A stretch of 64,000 nucleotides of DNA from Rossellomorea vietnamensis (lineage in GTDB: Bacteria; Bacillota; Bacilli; Bacillales; Bacillaceae_B): the NCBI RefSeq assembly GCF_008180415.1, contig NZ_VTEI01000003.1, positions 304,210 through 368,209 of the forward strand, in the 5' to 3' direction. Each line of letters starts with the position of its first letter. Position 1 is the stretch's first letter. The notes under the pieces were generated by a model, which was given only the letters and a program-made list of their open reading frames with translations, was not told the origin of the DNA and searched no databases. A program made the translations under genes and the position numbers. Of the stretch, positions 38,263 to 46,790 are shown in pieces.

Positions 38263-39786
38263 TTACTCGAGATATTCTTCTAATGTGAGATGGTTCTCGG
38301 TGATGTACTTTGCGTGCTCCACTCCGATATAACGAAGATGCCATGGTTCATATTGATAGCCTGTTATACTTTCGGCTCCCTTAGGATAGCGGACGATGAA
38401 GCCGTATTTCCAGGCATTATTTTTCACCCATTTGCCTTCCTTCGTCTCTCCGAAGCTTTCAACTAAGTCATACCCCACGCTTGCACTGGTCACATCCATC
38501 GCTAGTCCGGTTTGGTGTTCACTTTGTCCCGGTCTTGCGCTGAACCGGTTGGCTGCCGCTTCTCCGTACTGTCTCTTATAGTAATCAAAAAGTGTTTTCT
38601 GGCGCTGGTAGGAACGGTATCCTGATTGTGCATACAGTGTGCTGCCATCTCTTTTCGCAGCTGCAAACATGTTTTCCAGAGCCTTTGCTGGCACGGATCT
38701 TAGGTTTTTCTTTTGATCATAACCCGAGAATGGAAACCGGACATTGGGAATGGTCAGGTTCTTTGGAACATAGCTGCTGGATAAGTGCTTCTTTTTGTTC
38801 ACCAGCATGAGCCATTCACTGTTTCGGTCGAATTGAGGTGCGTGCAGTTTCAGTCCGATAGATGAATCGACGGCTTGATTTCCGCCGAGGACGGTATAAT
38901 TTTTCACGTTGTTATTTTTAATGAATCTTTTTACTGTGTTGTCGACACTGTTTTGCTTTACAAGAAGGATCGGCTGATTGCGCTTAGCAGCAAGTACTGA
39001 GCCTGTCAGACCGTCAGCAAATTTTTCACCGGTGGCTATGAAGGGCCTGCTTGAGCCCGAGAAGAATTTTTCAGCAATCCTCACTGATGTGACATGTCTG
39101 TTTCCTCCTGCAACTCGTTCTCCGTTACGGACCTTTTTCAGCAGGCTGTTGGAGAGAACGGCATCCCCTCCGATAAGATAGGTTTTATTGACTTTTTTCA
39201 AGAAATTGCTGTTATAGCTGTTTAGTTCGTTTCGATCCGAGAGAATGATGGGAATCTTCTTTTGGGCAGCATAAGGCGCAATGGCAATTGCATCCGGGAA
39301 TTGGTCGCGATTGACGACAATGGCTGTTCCATGGGATGAGCCCAGTTTATTGGCGATTGCGACCGACGTCCGGATCCTGTCTTTTCCTGCCAAACGTTCG
39401 ACCTTCAGGTTCATATTTCGAAGCTGGCTTGCCACTTTATCGGAAATCGCATTCGTGCCTCCGACGATCCAGACTTTGGACGCATTGAGGCGTTTGAGTT
39501 CCTGTGCTGTTGAACCCTTTAACGAATCACCGGTTGTCAATAAGATGGGACCATTAATCTTGGCAGCGAACGGGGTACTTGAAAGAGCATCCGCGAAATC
39601 ATCGCCTCTTGCCAGGACGACTTCTTTTGCCCCTGTCTTCCACCCTGCTTTAGATATAATGTTGGCCGTTTCATAACGGCCTGCGCCGCCAAAGCGTTCT
39701 TCTCCACTCGCCTCTGCCGCACGAGGCATGAGGCTGATCAACATGAGTAGTGAGATGACTGATACAATAAGTTTCTTCTGTAACAC
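38263..39786 (-). CDS. CWB2 protein with C-terminal D,D-carboxypeptidase (VanY/M15B)
   Basis: 507 residues: signal peptide (about 1-26), three CWB2 repeats (about 28-315), a linker, and an M15B peptidase domain (about 365-505). Zn ligands and catalytic residues are visible in SEHQTGLAMDV (His, Asp) and EPWHLRYIG (Glu, His). The segment SGYRSYQRQKTLFDYY is also typical. It would trim D-Ala from peptidoglycan stem peptides while bound to wall polymer. Highly similar repeats to the adjacent gene suggest local duplication followed by domain gain or loss. Confidence 0.92.
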   Translation of the reverse strand: MLQKKLIVSVISLLMLISLMPRAAEASGEERFGGAGRYETANIISKAGWKTGAKEVVLARGDDFADALSSTPFAAKINGPILLTTGDSLKGSTAQELKRLNASKVWIVGGTNAISDKVASQLRNMNLKVERLAGKDRIRTSVAIANKLGSSHGTAIVVNRDQFPDAIAIAPYAAQKKIPIILSDRNELNSYNSNFLKKVNKTYLIGGDAVLSNSLLKKVRNGERVAGGNRHVTSVRIAEKFFSGSSRPFIATGEKFADGLTGSVLAAKRNQPILLVKQNSVDNTVKRFIKNNNVKNYTVLGGNQAVDSSIGLKLHAPQFDRNSEWLMLVNKKKHLSSSYVPKNLTIPNVRFPFSGYDQKKNLRSVPAKALENMFAAAKRDGSTLYAQSGYRSYQRQKTLFDYYKRQYGEAAANRFSARPGQSEHQTGLAMDVTSASVGYDLVESFGETKEGKWVKNNAWKYGFIVRYPKGAESITGYQYEPWHLRYIGVEHAKYITENHLTLEEYLE

Positions 39787-39949
39787 TAGTATTTCTCCCC
39801 TTTTTCTTTATTTCTTCCATTCTAGCATTTAAGAGGGATTCCTTTCAGCCATTAACATTTTTTTGAAGAAGTGTTTCTTTTTCGACAGGAATTTAGTATA
39901 TTTTACTTATGTCTACAAAACTATAAATAACATTAGGTGGGAAAATTAA

Positions 39950-40882
39950 TTGAGAGCAGACAAGCATGAAAAGAAAAAAAGTCGCAAAGGCCTTAAGATA
40001 TTTGGATTAATTGCGTTGCTTCTTGTGATTGCAGGCGGGGCATATGCCTATTCACTCTATGATTCTATTAACGATACAGCTTCCGAGATGCACGAAAAGA
40101 TTGATCGTGAGAAATCTGATAGGCGGGAGAAAAAGGTATCCGTAGAACATAAAGAACCTTTTTCCGTATTACTGTTGGGAGTGGATGAGCGTGCGGGAGA
40201 CAGAGGCCGCTCTGATACGATGATCGTGTTGTCCGTTAATCCGAATGAAAATTCCACGAAGATGGTAAGTATTCCACGTGATACAAGAGTTGACATCATT
40301 GGCAGGGGAACCGTGGATAAGATTAACCATGCATACGCTTTTGGCGGAGTCGAGATGGCTATGGATACTGTTGAGAACTTCCTTGATATTCCGATTGATT
40401 ATTATGCGAAGATCAATATGGAAGGGTTTAAGGATATAGTGAATGCTGTTGGCGGTGTCACTGTTAATAATGATCTTGATTTCAATTATGAAGGTCACCA
40501 CTTTACAAAGGGTGAATTGACTTTGAACGGTGAGGAAGCTCTTAAATATTCTCGTATGAGATATGAAGACCCTCGCGGAGATTTCGGCCGCCAAGACCGT
40601 CAGCGCCAAATCATTCAGGCGGTTATCAAAGAAGGTGCGAGTATTTCTTCTCTTTGGAATTATGGAGATATCTTTAATGCCATTGGGAAAAACGTTAAAA
40701 CGAATTTGACTTTTGACGAAATGGTCGATATCCAAAAGAACTATAAAAACGCTACTGGTGATATCGAACAAAGCCAGATTGCCGGAAGCGGTACAACCAT
40801 TGATGGAATTTACTATTTCATGGTTCCACAAGAAGAACAGACAGCTGTTCAGCAGACGTTGAAGGATCATTTGGAGATTTAA
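39950..40882 (+). CDS. LytR-CpsA-Psr (LCP) family wall polymer ligase
   Basis: 310 residues from TTG at 39950 (AGGTGG 9 nt upstream). Basic N-terminus, one membrane segment (about 17-38), short stalk, then the LCP domain: VLLLGVDERAGDRGRSDTM, VSIPRDTRVDI, KINHAYAFGG, VGGVTV and KYSRMRYEDPRGDFGRQDRQ. The conserved Arg and Asp residues for pyrophosphate/lipid binding are kept. Attaches teichoic acid or capsule from undecaprenyl carrier to peptidoglycan. The nearby polysaccharide operon is a possible source of substrate. Confidence 0.92.
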   Translation: MRADKHEKKKSRKGLKIFGLIALLLVIAGGAYAYSLYDSINDTASEMHEKIDREKSDRREKKVSVEHKEPFSVLLLGVDERAGDRGRSDTMIVLSVNPNENSTKMVSIPRDTRVDIIGRGTVDKINHAYAFGGVEMAMDTVENFLDIPIDYYAKINMEGFKDIVNAVGGVTVNNDLDFNYEGHHFTKGELTLNGEEALKYSRMRYEDPRGDFGRQDRQRQIIQAVIKEGASISSLWNYGDIFNAIGKNVKTNLTFDEMVDIQKNYKNATGDIEQSQIAGSGTTIDGIYYFMVPQEEQTAVQQTLKDHLEI

Positions 40883-40897
40883 AGGAAAGAGCAACAG

Positions 40898-40948
40898 CAA
40901 GGGGACGGTTCTTGTGCTGCGAAGTGCAGCACGAGAACCGTCCCCTTG
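40898..40948. repeat. GGGGACGG hairpin repeat, copy 2
   Basis: A 23-bp stem (CAAGGGGACGGTTCTTGTGC...) with one G-T wobble and a 5-nt loop, between the convergent LCP and CWB2 genes. It may double as a terminator, though the T-run is weak. Confidence 0.8.
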
Positions 40949-40961
40949 TTTTCCCTTGTTT

Positions 40962-42539
40962 TTATTCTCCGCCGTACTGATACTGCCCTGTATGTTTGTT
41001 TACTTTCAAGTAGACCCAACCGTCGCGCCCATAATCGGCTCCGATGTAATAGTAATCTTCGGTGTCCTTTTCCGGATAATGAACAGGTGCTTTTTCGCCA
41101 TCTACCATAATTTCAATGATCTTCAAAGCTTCCTCTACGGTAAGAGGGAATGTCAGCTCCACGTAATCTGAATCGACTATTCCTTTTCCGTGTTTTACAG
41201 TATAAGTTTGCGAGTAGCCGCGTTCAGTTACTTTGTAAGTGAATGTATCGGATGTAACATCCATCACCTCTATCGTTTGGCTCCTACGATCCTCAGCTAA
41301 AGTGGCATATAGGAAATCGATGTTTCTCTTAGCCCCTTCCACAGCAGGATATTCGACCATCAGGTGTTTTTTTCCGGTTACATTGGACTCAACATAAAGC
41401 CCGGTCTCATCTTCAAAATAACTAATAGAACCCGGTTCGTCGCGCCCACTCCAGAGGAACCATAGATAGTAGGACCCATCTTCAACAGATTTGTAGTCGA
41501 TCATATCATACTTGAGAGATGATTCTTCCCTCTCGAAGATGGAGACTCTCTCCTGACTCGGGAAGTAGGAAGTAAAGGTTGATTGCTCATTATCAATCAA
41601 ATATTTCAACTTCCTGGCTACTGAATCACCGACTGCCCCTGTTCCGCCAAAGATCGTCAGTTTCTCCACCTTTTGAGATTCCAAGAGGCTGTCTGCGTGA
41701 TCTGGGACACTTTCCGGTTGTACCAGCATGATTGCTGTTTTATTCTTCGCTGCCAGTACGGATCCTGTTAATGCATCGGCAAAGTCTTCTCCTGTACTGA
41801 TATAAAGGTGACTATTTTCTTCATATTTACTTTGAATGAGATTTGCCGAGGTTTGATAGCGGTCCTTCCCTGAAATTCTTTCCGGGTTGGGAAGGGTATC
41901 TTCTACCTCTTTACTGATTGCATCCGTTCCACCCACTAACAGGGTCGACTTATACTCAGACACATGTTCCTCCACTTCGGCTGGAAGAGCTTTGGGGTCT
42001 GTCAGAAGTATAGGATATCCTTTTTCTGCTGCAAACGGAGCTGCTGACAAAGCATCTGGAAAATCCCTGCCTGTCACAATGACTGCCTTCTCTTTTGAGC
42101 TCCCCAGAAATTCAGCTATCTTGACTGAGGTTGAATAGCGGTCGCTCCCGGATATTCTTTGAGTTGCTATCCCCATCTTTTCGATTTCTTTTTTAATGCT
42201 CGTGCCAATTGCCTGCTCTCCTCCGAGTAGAATGACCATTGACGGTTCCAGTCTCTTAATCTCTTTTTTAGCAAAGTAGTGTAATTCGTCAGGTGAAGTC
42301 AATAGAAGGGGCGCATCTTGATCTTTTGCCAGCGGTACACCCGATAGAGCATCCGGATAGGAATCACCTCGGGCCAACACGACAATATCGGCTTCCTTCC
42401 AGCCTTCCTTCGAAATCATTGCTGCCGTTTCATACCTGCTGTTTCCAGATAACCTGGAAACCGTTTCATCTGCACTTGCTTCTCCGATACACATAATGCT
42501 TAGAAAAGTGATAAATAGTAACGCCGACAGTTTTTTCAT
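40962..42539 (-). CDS. CWB2 protein with unknown C-terminal domain
   Basis: 525 residues: signal peptide (about 1-23), three CWB2 repeats (about 25-320) and a 200-residue C-terminal domain with SYYLWFLWSGRDEPGSISYF, RNIDFLYATLAEDR and a tail DYYYIGADYGRDGWVYLKVN. I do not recognise this domain; two similar strand-rich units may be present. Secreted and wall-associated. A cre-like site and a TATAAT box lie in the divergent upstream region. Confidence 0.87.
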   Translation of the reverse strand: MKKLSALLFITFLSIMCIGEASADETVSRLSGNSRYETAAMISKEGWKEADIVVLARGDSYPDALSGVPLAKDQDAPLLLTSPDELHYFAKKEIKRLEPSMVILLGGEQAIGTSIKKEIEKMGIATQRISGSDRYSTSVKIAEFLGSSKEKAVIVTGRDFPDALSAAPFAAEKGYPILLTDPKALPAEVEEHVSEYKSTLLVGGTDAISKEVEDTLPNPERISGKDRYQTSANLIQSKYEENSHLYISTGEDFADALTGSVLAAKNKTAIMLVQPESVPDHADSLLESQKVEKLTIFGGTGAVGDSVARKLKYLIDNEQSTFTSYFPSQERVSIFEREESSLKYDMIDYKSVEDGSYYLWFLWSGRDEPGSISYFEDETGLYVESNVTGKKHLMVEYPAVEGAKRNIDFLYATLAEDRRSQTIEVMDVTSDTFTYKVTERGYSQTYTVKHGKGIVDSDYVELTFPLTVEEALKIIEIMVDGEKAPVHYPEKDTEDYYYIGADYGRDGWVYLKVNKHTGQYQYGGE

Positions 42540-42655
42540 CTTGCACTCCCTTTGATTCCCTTTTTATAACTTTAAAGGGTTATTTTTACACAATCTTTAT
42601 TTTAACAAAAATTGGTTTTTTAGTCTATTTATTTACTCATTTACAGATGGTTTTT

Positions 42656-42669
42656 TGTAAGCGCTTTAT
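42656..42669. promoter_or_regulatory. Cre-like palindrome in divergent promoter region
   Basis: TGTAAGCGCTTTAT matches 12 of 14 cre positions. It is followed on the plus strand by TATACTATAAT at about 42676-42686, a likely extended -10. The region 42540-42882 separates the CWB2 gene and the membrane-protein gene and holds no other gene. Confidence 0.4.
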
Positions 42670-42882
42670 ATATTTATACTATAATAGGAAGAAACTCGGT
42701 TAAGTGTGGTTTTACTCGGTTCCACTTTATCTTCATAAGACATGGAATCAGAGGGTGTACGAGCTGTTGATTCATCTGGTACGTGTGTAAGGAATCAGAG
42801 CTCCGCCAGGATTTTTTTGAAACAAGTAGTGCCGAAGGCTTTGATTTTGGTAAAATCTATGATGAAAAGAGGGGATACGAAG

Positions 42883-43422
42883 ATGTCTATTATCGAAAGG
42901 ATTCTTACTGCCATACTCAGTTCCATCATGCTGGCATGGATCATTGAGCCAGATTCAGTTTACTTTTCATCCGTCATCATGGTCTCACTGCCTGTCTTTC
43001 TTCTAGGAGGAACACTATTTTCCCTTTTGGCGGACTACCTATTGAAGAAGATGCCAAGTCTAACTTCATTTCTTTATTACTTCTTGAGCGTGATTATTTA
43101 CGGATTTGGAGGATTATTGATCGTAACAGTACTTTCACTCCTTCTGGATACGGGCCAAGGATCAGGCTCAACAGAATTTACATATTTGTTGATCATCAGT
43201 GGCCTTCCTGGATTGATTTATTTTCATATTCACCTAATCTTAGATGCTGTCCTTTCACGGGCAGGTACCTTTTTCGCTTGTATTGTATTTTCAGCTGTTT
43301 ATGTTATAGCCTCTTTTATCATATCTGAAATAGCTGGACAAGCTATGGTCACTTCTTTGAGTTTTGTGCTTGTGATGGGGGTCTTATTTGGAGCTCGCAG
43401 GGAGATGCGGGTGAGGGTTTGA
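42883..43422 (+). CDS. Hypothetical membrane protein
   Basis: 179 residues from ATG at 42883 (AGAGGGGA upstream); the longer frame from 42742 reads a non-hydrophobic stretch without a binding site. Five hydrophobic segments, near 8-25, 30-52, 60-90, 105-130 and 135-165. No motif recognised. Confidence 0.6.
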   Translation: MSIIERILTAILSSIMLAWIIEPDSVYFSSVIMVSLPVFLLGGTLFSLLADYLLKKMPSLTSFLYYFLSVIIYGFGGLLIVTVLSLLLDTGQGSGSTEFTYLLIISGLPGLIYFHIHLILDAVLSRAGTFFACIVFSAVYVIASFIISEIAGQAMVTSLSFVLVMGVLFGARREMRVRV

Positions 43423-43436
43423 CTCGATTGAGAGCG

Positions 43437-43488
43437 GCAAGGGGACGGTTGTCGTGCTGCAAGTACAGCAAGACAACAGTCCCCTTGC
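43437..43488. repeat. GGGGACGG hairpin repeat, copy 3
   Basis: GCAAGGGGAC...GTCCCCTTGC with an interior GTTGTCGTGCTG/CAGCAAGACAAC stem containing mismatches. Lies between convergent genes. Confidence 0.75.
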
Positions 43489-43501
43489 TTACCGATCAAT
43501 T

Positions 43502-44380
43502 CTACTTTTCCAGGCGTTTAATTTTCTCTTTAATGAAAGTACTATATTTTTCATCCTGCTGCAGTTCAAAGACAATCAATGCTTTCTTCATGTATTGAAT
43601 TCCTGTCGTTATATCCCCCAACAATTCGTAGTTGTATCCCAGGTGGTAGTGAAGTTCTCCAAGGAAATAAAGATTATCTTTTTCGATACACCAGTTGATA
43701 CCCGCTCTACAATACTTGCTGGACTCTTCGTATTCTTTAAATCTTGTTAAAGTGCGGGCAAGGTTATAGAACAATCGGGTCTTGATTGTGTAATCGGTTA
43801 AGTAGGGAATAGTGTTTATATATTGTTGTATGTTCTTATAAACTTGGAGTGCTTCATCAAGGTGATCTTCCTCAAAGTGAATTGCCCCCATAGTAAGCAT
43901 GATTTCTATTTCTCTTTCCGACCAATACTTATTCGAAATATGGGTTAATTGAACAGCGGCTGAGAGCGTCTCGAGGGCTGTATTTGTATCCTTATCCAGC
44001 TCATATTGATAAATGCCTTTATGCCATAACAATAATTGCAGATTTTTTTTATTTTGAGTAAAAAGTGGATTATGGACTTCCGTTTCGACGACCTGTTTCA
44101 TTTCTCCATAATTTAAATTTCTACGAGAAAGAACCAGCTGCCTTTTTACCTCCTGCACATAATCAAGCCTTGGCGTCATACCAATATCAAAGAAGTGATT
44201 GACATCAACCCCCAGCTTTTGTGAAATAAGATATAGGGTAGAGGCATAGGGATAGACGTCCCCTTTTTCGATTTTACTGATTTGCGCTTGGGTACATATT
44301 CCCTCTGAGAGCTCCTCTTGAGATAACCCTATATTTCTTCTTAGCTCTCTTATTTTTTTACCTACGGCTGAAAAATCCAT
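43502..44380 (-). CDS. PlcR-like quorum-sensing regulator (RNPP: XRE HTH plus TPR)
   Basis: 292 residues, near the PlcR length. N-terminal HTH (about 6-62) reads LSQEELSEGICTQAQISKIE then KGDVYP and LGVDVNHFF, closely following the PlcR pattern QLSENIC.QS..SRIE.G.VYPS...L.I...HF. From about 70 to 290 come helix pairs like five TPRs (WHKGIYQYELDK, MLTMGAIHFEED, FYNLARTLTRFKEYEESSKY, LHYHLGYNYELLGD). In the RNPP family the TPR part binds a re-imported peptide. A signal-peptide-bearing 39-residue gene is divergent 188 nt away and looks like that peptide's precursor. Target genes are unknown. Confidence 0.82.
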   Translation of the reverse strand: MDFSAVGKKIRELRRNIGLSQEELSEGICTQAQISKIEKGDVYPYASTLYLISQKLGVDVNHFFDIGMTPRLDYVQEVKRQLVLSRRNLNYGEMKQVVETEVHNPLFTQNKKNLQLLLWHKGIYQYELDKDTNTALETLSAAVQLTHISNKYWSEREIEIMLTMGAIHFEEDHLDEALQVYKNIQQYINTIPYLTDYTIKTRLFYNLARTLTRFKEYEESSKYCRAGINWCIEKDNLYFLGELHYHLGYNYELLGDITTGIQYMKKALIVFELQQDEKYSTFIKEKIKRLEK

Positions 44381-44429
44381 TGTTATCTCCCCTAAATATT
44401 CCTAAAGTTATATTTTTAAAGAAAAACGT

Positions 44430-44450
44430 CTATATAGTTCAAAATTATAG
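44430..44450. promoter_or_regulatory. Candidate operator of the PlcR-like regulator
   Basis: CTATA-TAG-TTCAA-AAT-TATAG is a 21-bp imperfect palindrome in the middle of the 188-nt divergent region. Its ends (CTATA/TATAG) and centre (TT-C-AA) pair. It is not the classical PlcR box (TATGNANNNNTNCATA), but the place is right for an autoregulatory site. Confidence 0.35.
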
Positions 44451-44568
44451 CGAAAAAGCGTCTAAAAGACCTATCACGGCAAATGCAGAACTTTCTTAGT
44501 TATGGTTTAATATGAGTAACAGATATTCTTACAGAATTATCTAATTAAATCACAAGGAGGATTTACCT

Positions 44569-44688
44569 ATGAAGAAAAAAATCATGGTCGTGCTTGCTGC
44601 TTCATTCCTACTGTTCGGTGCCGGTGTTATGGGAAGTGCTTCAGCAGAAGAAACTCCTCGTACAGCAGAACTACCAACAGTATATTAA
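44569..44688 (+). CDS. Secreted PapR-like signalling peptide precursor, 39 residues
   Basis: ATG at 44569 has AAGGAGG 8 nt upstream, one of the best binding sites in the window. The product has a Lys-rich start, a hydrophobic core (residues 5-21) and a signal-peptidase site SASA before E27, leaving EETPRTAELPTVY. The last seven residues, AELPTVY (33-39), recall the active PapR heptapeptide of Bacillus cereus (ADLPFEF): Ala, acidic, Leu, Pro are kept. It is divergent from the PlcR-like gene and followed by a terminator. I infer secretion, processing and re-import by Opp. It could instead be an unrelated secreted peptide. Confidence 0.75.
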   Translation: MKKKIMVVLAASFLLFGAGVMGSASAEETPRTAELPTVY

Positions 44689-44709
44689 TTAACAAAATTA
44701 CTTACCCGC

Positions 44710-44742
44710 AGAGCGCTTTCTTAATGAAAGTGCTCTTTTTTC
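44710..44742 (+). terminator. Rho-independent terminator of the peptide gene
   Basis: AGAGCGCTTTC / GAAAGTGCTCT (one G-T pair), 5-nt loop, followed by TTTTTCT. Confidence 0.9.
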
Positions 44743-45063
44743 TATTATAAAGCACTTATCAATGTGACGCATATTCTTTCATGAATATTTAGTAGAAGTG
44801 TTGCTGGACCTTGCTTGCTGATGTTTAAATTTCACAAATAGATACTGTGAAAAATCAGTTGTTGATAGTTTATATTTCAGCTCTCCATTTCACATCCTCT
44901 CACTTAAAGGTATTTAATACTCATCCATAGAATATTCACATGTCAGGATATCGCAGTCGTCACACTCCTTTGAATTTCCTCTCGGGACAATGTGCCCCTC
45001 CCTTCTAGAGATCCCTGACCAATCTTTTAAATGGCGCTGCCCAACTATCAGGAGGGCGGGGAT
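44743..45063. other. Intergenic region, nothing clear
   Basis: About 320 nt between the peptide terminator and a small ORF. No gene, repeat or strong fold identified. Confidence 0.35.
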
Positions 45064-45264
45064 ATGGATGTGTCTGTTAATGAATACAAACTCACAATCT
45101 ACTTAGATAAAGATACTTTATATCCTGAAAAAACGGTTGTCTTTTCGAGTTTCAATGTCTCCACTTTTGAAACTTCCTTTATTCTTCACTGCGATTTAAG
45201 CAGCAAGGAATCCACCTTCAATGAAATTGGGAAGATTGAAATTTCTTCAGAAGCTGTTCAGTAA
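45064..45264 (+). CDS. Hypothetical 66-residue protein
   Basis: ATG at 45064 preceded by GGAGGGCGGGG; the in-frame ATG at 45031 lies upstream of that site and is rejected. Strand-rich sequence (NEYKLTIYLDKDTL, FNVSTFETSFILHCDL) without a signal peptide. No homologue recognised. Confidence 0.5.
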   Translation: MDVSVNEYKLTIYLDKDTLYPEKTVVFSSFNVSTFETSFILHCDLSSKESTFNEIGKIEISSEAVQ

Positions 45265-45390
45265 AAAGCAGAAGGGTTAATGGGTTCAATTTGAATTCAG
45301 AAACCCTTATTTTCTATTATTTAACAGAAACCCCTATAGTAAAATATGCTAAAATAGTATCATACTTACATACTGCAAGGAGGAAAATGT

Positions 45391-46728
45391 GTGATGCATT
45401 TTAGAATGAAAGCTTCTATTATCTTAGTATTTGGACTCATTCTTTCCGTTTTGTTTGCCAATGGGGCTTTGGCCCTTGAACGGACAAGCGGTAAGAATCG
45501 ATATGAAACAGCTGTGGAGATTTCTCAGCTTGGCTGGGACAAAGCAGAGACGGTTGTACTTGCGACAGGAAGAGATTTTCCGGACTCGTTGGCAGGCGGA
45601 CCGCTGGCTTATAAATACGATGCACCGATTCTTTTGACGGATCCTGCTGCACTTTCCAATGTAACAAAAGATGAGATTGTTAGATTAAAAGCAAAGAAGG
45701 TCATTATTCTAGGAGGAAAGAGTGCGGTTTCTCTCACTATCGAGAAGGAATTGAAGGCTTTAGGGGTTTCTTTTAAAAGAATCAGCGGGTCTGACCGCTT
45801 TGCCACGGCTGCTCGAATCTCGGCAGAACTGCCTTCCAGCCAGGTTATGGTCGTGAACGGCCGGAACTTCCCGGATGCGCTTTCGGTTTCTTCCTATGCT
45901 GCGATCAGCCAGACTCCTATCCTATTGACCGAAAAAGACAGCGTTCCTGCTGCTACTCTGGATGCCATGGATAATTTCGGCGCGGCGCTCGCTATCGGCG
46001 GAAAAGGCGTCATCTCTGATAAGGCGCTCGGAAAGCTTCCCTACGCAACCCGATTTGGAGGACAGGACCGCTTTGACACCAATTACATGAGTGTAAGAAG
46101 CTTGCAGACTTTTGAAGGGTGGAGCGGCAAAGCAGTCGTTGCGACAGGAAGAAATTTTGCTGATGCTCTATCTGGCTCTGTCTATGCTGCTAAAAATAAC
46201 GCACCCATCATTCTTGTTGAGCAGGAGAAGGTCCCTTCACAGGTTGCTCCTTTGCTTGAGAATTTCAATGACTTTACGATACTAGGCGGGAAAGCAGCAA
46301 TCAGTGACAGTGTCGTGAAAACCATCAGCACTTACCACAACCCGTTTCCTGATGTTTCGGACAAAAACAATCTTATATTCAGCAAGATCGGAGAACCGGC
46401 TGTTTCTCCAAGCAATGGGATGACCGTTACCGTCGAGAAAATTGAGGTGGTTCCAATGGACTGGTATGAGGAATTCCGAGTCACCTTTACTCAGACAAAT
46501 AACACCGAAAATGCCATTGAAGAATCGCCATTTAGGCTTTACTATTCAGACACATTACCAGAATACCAATATGATAATTATAAAACGATCCAGCCTGGGG
46601 AAAGCCTGCAAAAAACTGCCGCCTTTTTTGCAGATAAACAAAAAACACCCGTTCTCCTTGAATACCGTGATCATTCCTTTCAAGAGGAAGTTCCCGCTAA
46701 AGATACTTTAAAGTGGGTAGTGGAGTAG
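45391..46728 (+). CDS. CWB2 protein with C-terminal DUF4352-like domain
   Basis: 445 residues starting GTG-ATG after AAGGAGG (either start is possible). Signal peptide (about 1-28), three CWB2 repeats (about 30-315), then a beta-rich domain (about 325-445: SPSNGMTVTVEKIEVVPMDW, FRVTFTQTNNTEN, YKTIQPGESLQKTAAFF). That domain looks like the immunoglobulin-like DUF4352 fold. Fourth CWB2 protein of the window and the only one on the plus strand. Confidence 0.87.
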   Translation: MMHFRMKASIILVFGLILSVLFANGALALERTSGKNRYETAVEISQLGWDKAETVVLATGRDFPDSLAGGPLAYKYDAPILLTDPAALSNVTKDEIVRLKAKKVIILGGKSAVSLTIEKELKALGVSFKRISGSDRFATAARISAELPSSQVMVVNGRNFPDALSVSSYAAISQTPILLTEKDSVPAATLDAMDNFGAALAIGGKGVISDKALGKLPYATRFGGQDRFDTNYMSVRSLQTFEGWSGKAVVATGRNFADALSGSVYAAKNNAPIILVEQEKVPSQVAPLLENFNDFTILGGKAAISDSVVKTISTYHNPFPDVSDKNNLIFSKIGEPAVSPSNGMTVTVEKIEVVPMDWYEEFRVTFTQTNNTENAIEESPFRLYYSDTLPEYQYDNYKTIQPGESLQKTAAFFADKQKTPVLLEYRDHSFQEEVPAKDTLKWVVE

Positions 46729-46734
46729 GCGGCG

Positions 46735-46762
46735 CGGTGGGACAGGTCCCTTGTCCCACCCT
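46735..46762. repeat. Short GGGACA palindromic repeat
   Basis: GGTGGGACAGGTCCCTTGTC then CCACC: a GGTGGGACA/TGTCCCACC stem. Related strings occur at 35380-35403 and 50090-50120. Confidence 0.6.
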
Positions 46763-46790
46763 CTCCATAGAGAGAAGGAGAAAATGAACT

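Noticed and set aside
38263..39786. VanY as part of a vancomycin resistance cluster
   Set aside because: No vanHAX or two-component genes are nearby; the fusion to CWB2 repeats indicates wall remodelling.
42742..42882. 47-codon N-terminal extension of the membrane protein
   Set aside because: A good binding site precedes the ATG at 42883, and the extension looks like translated promoter DNA.
43502..44688. Rap-Phr pair instead of PlcR-PapR
   Set aside because: The regulator has an N-terminal XRE DNA-binding domain. Rap proteins have a three-helix bundle and no HTH, and phr genes follow rap in the same direction.
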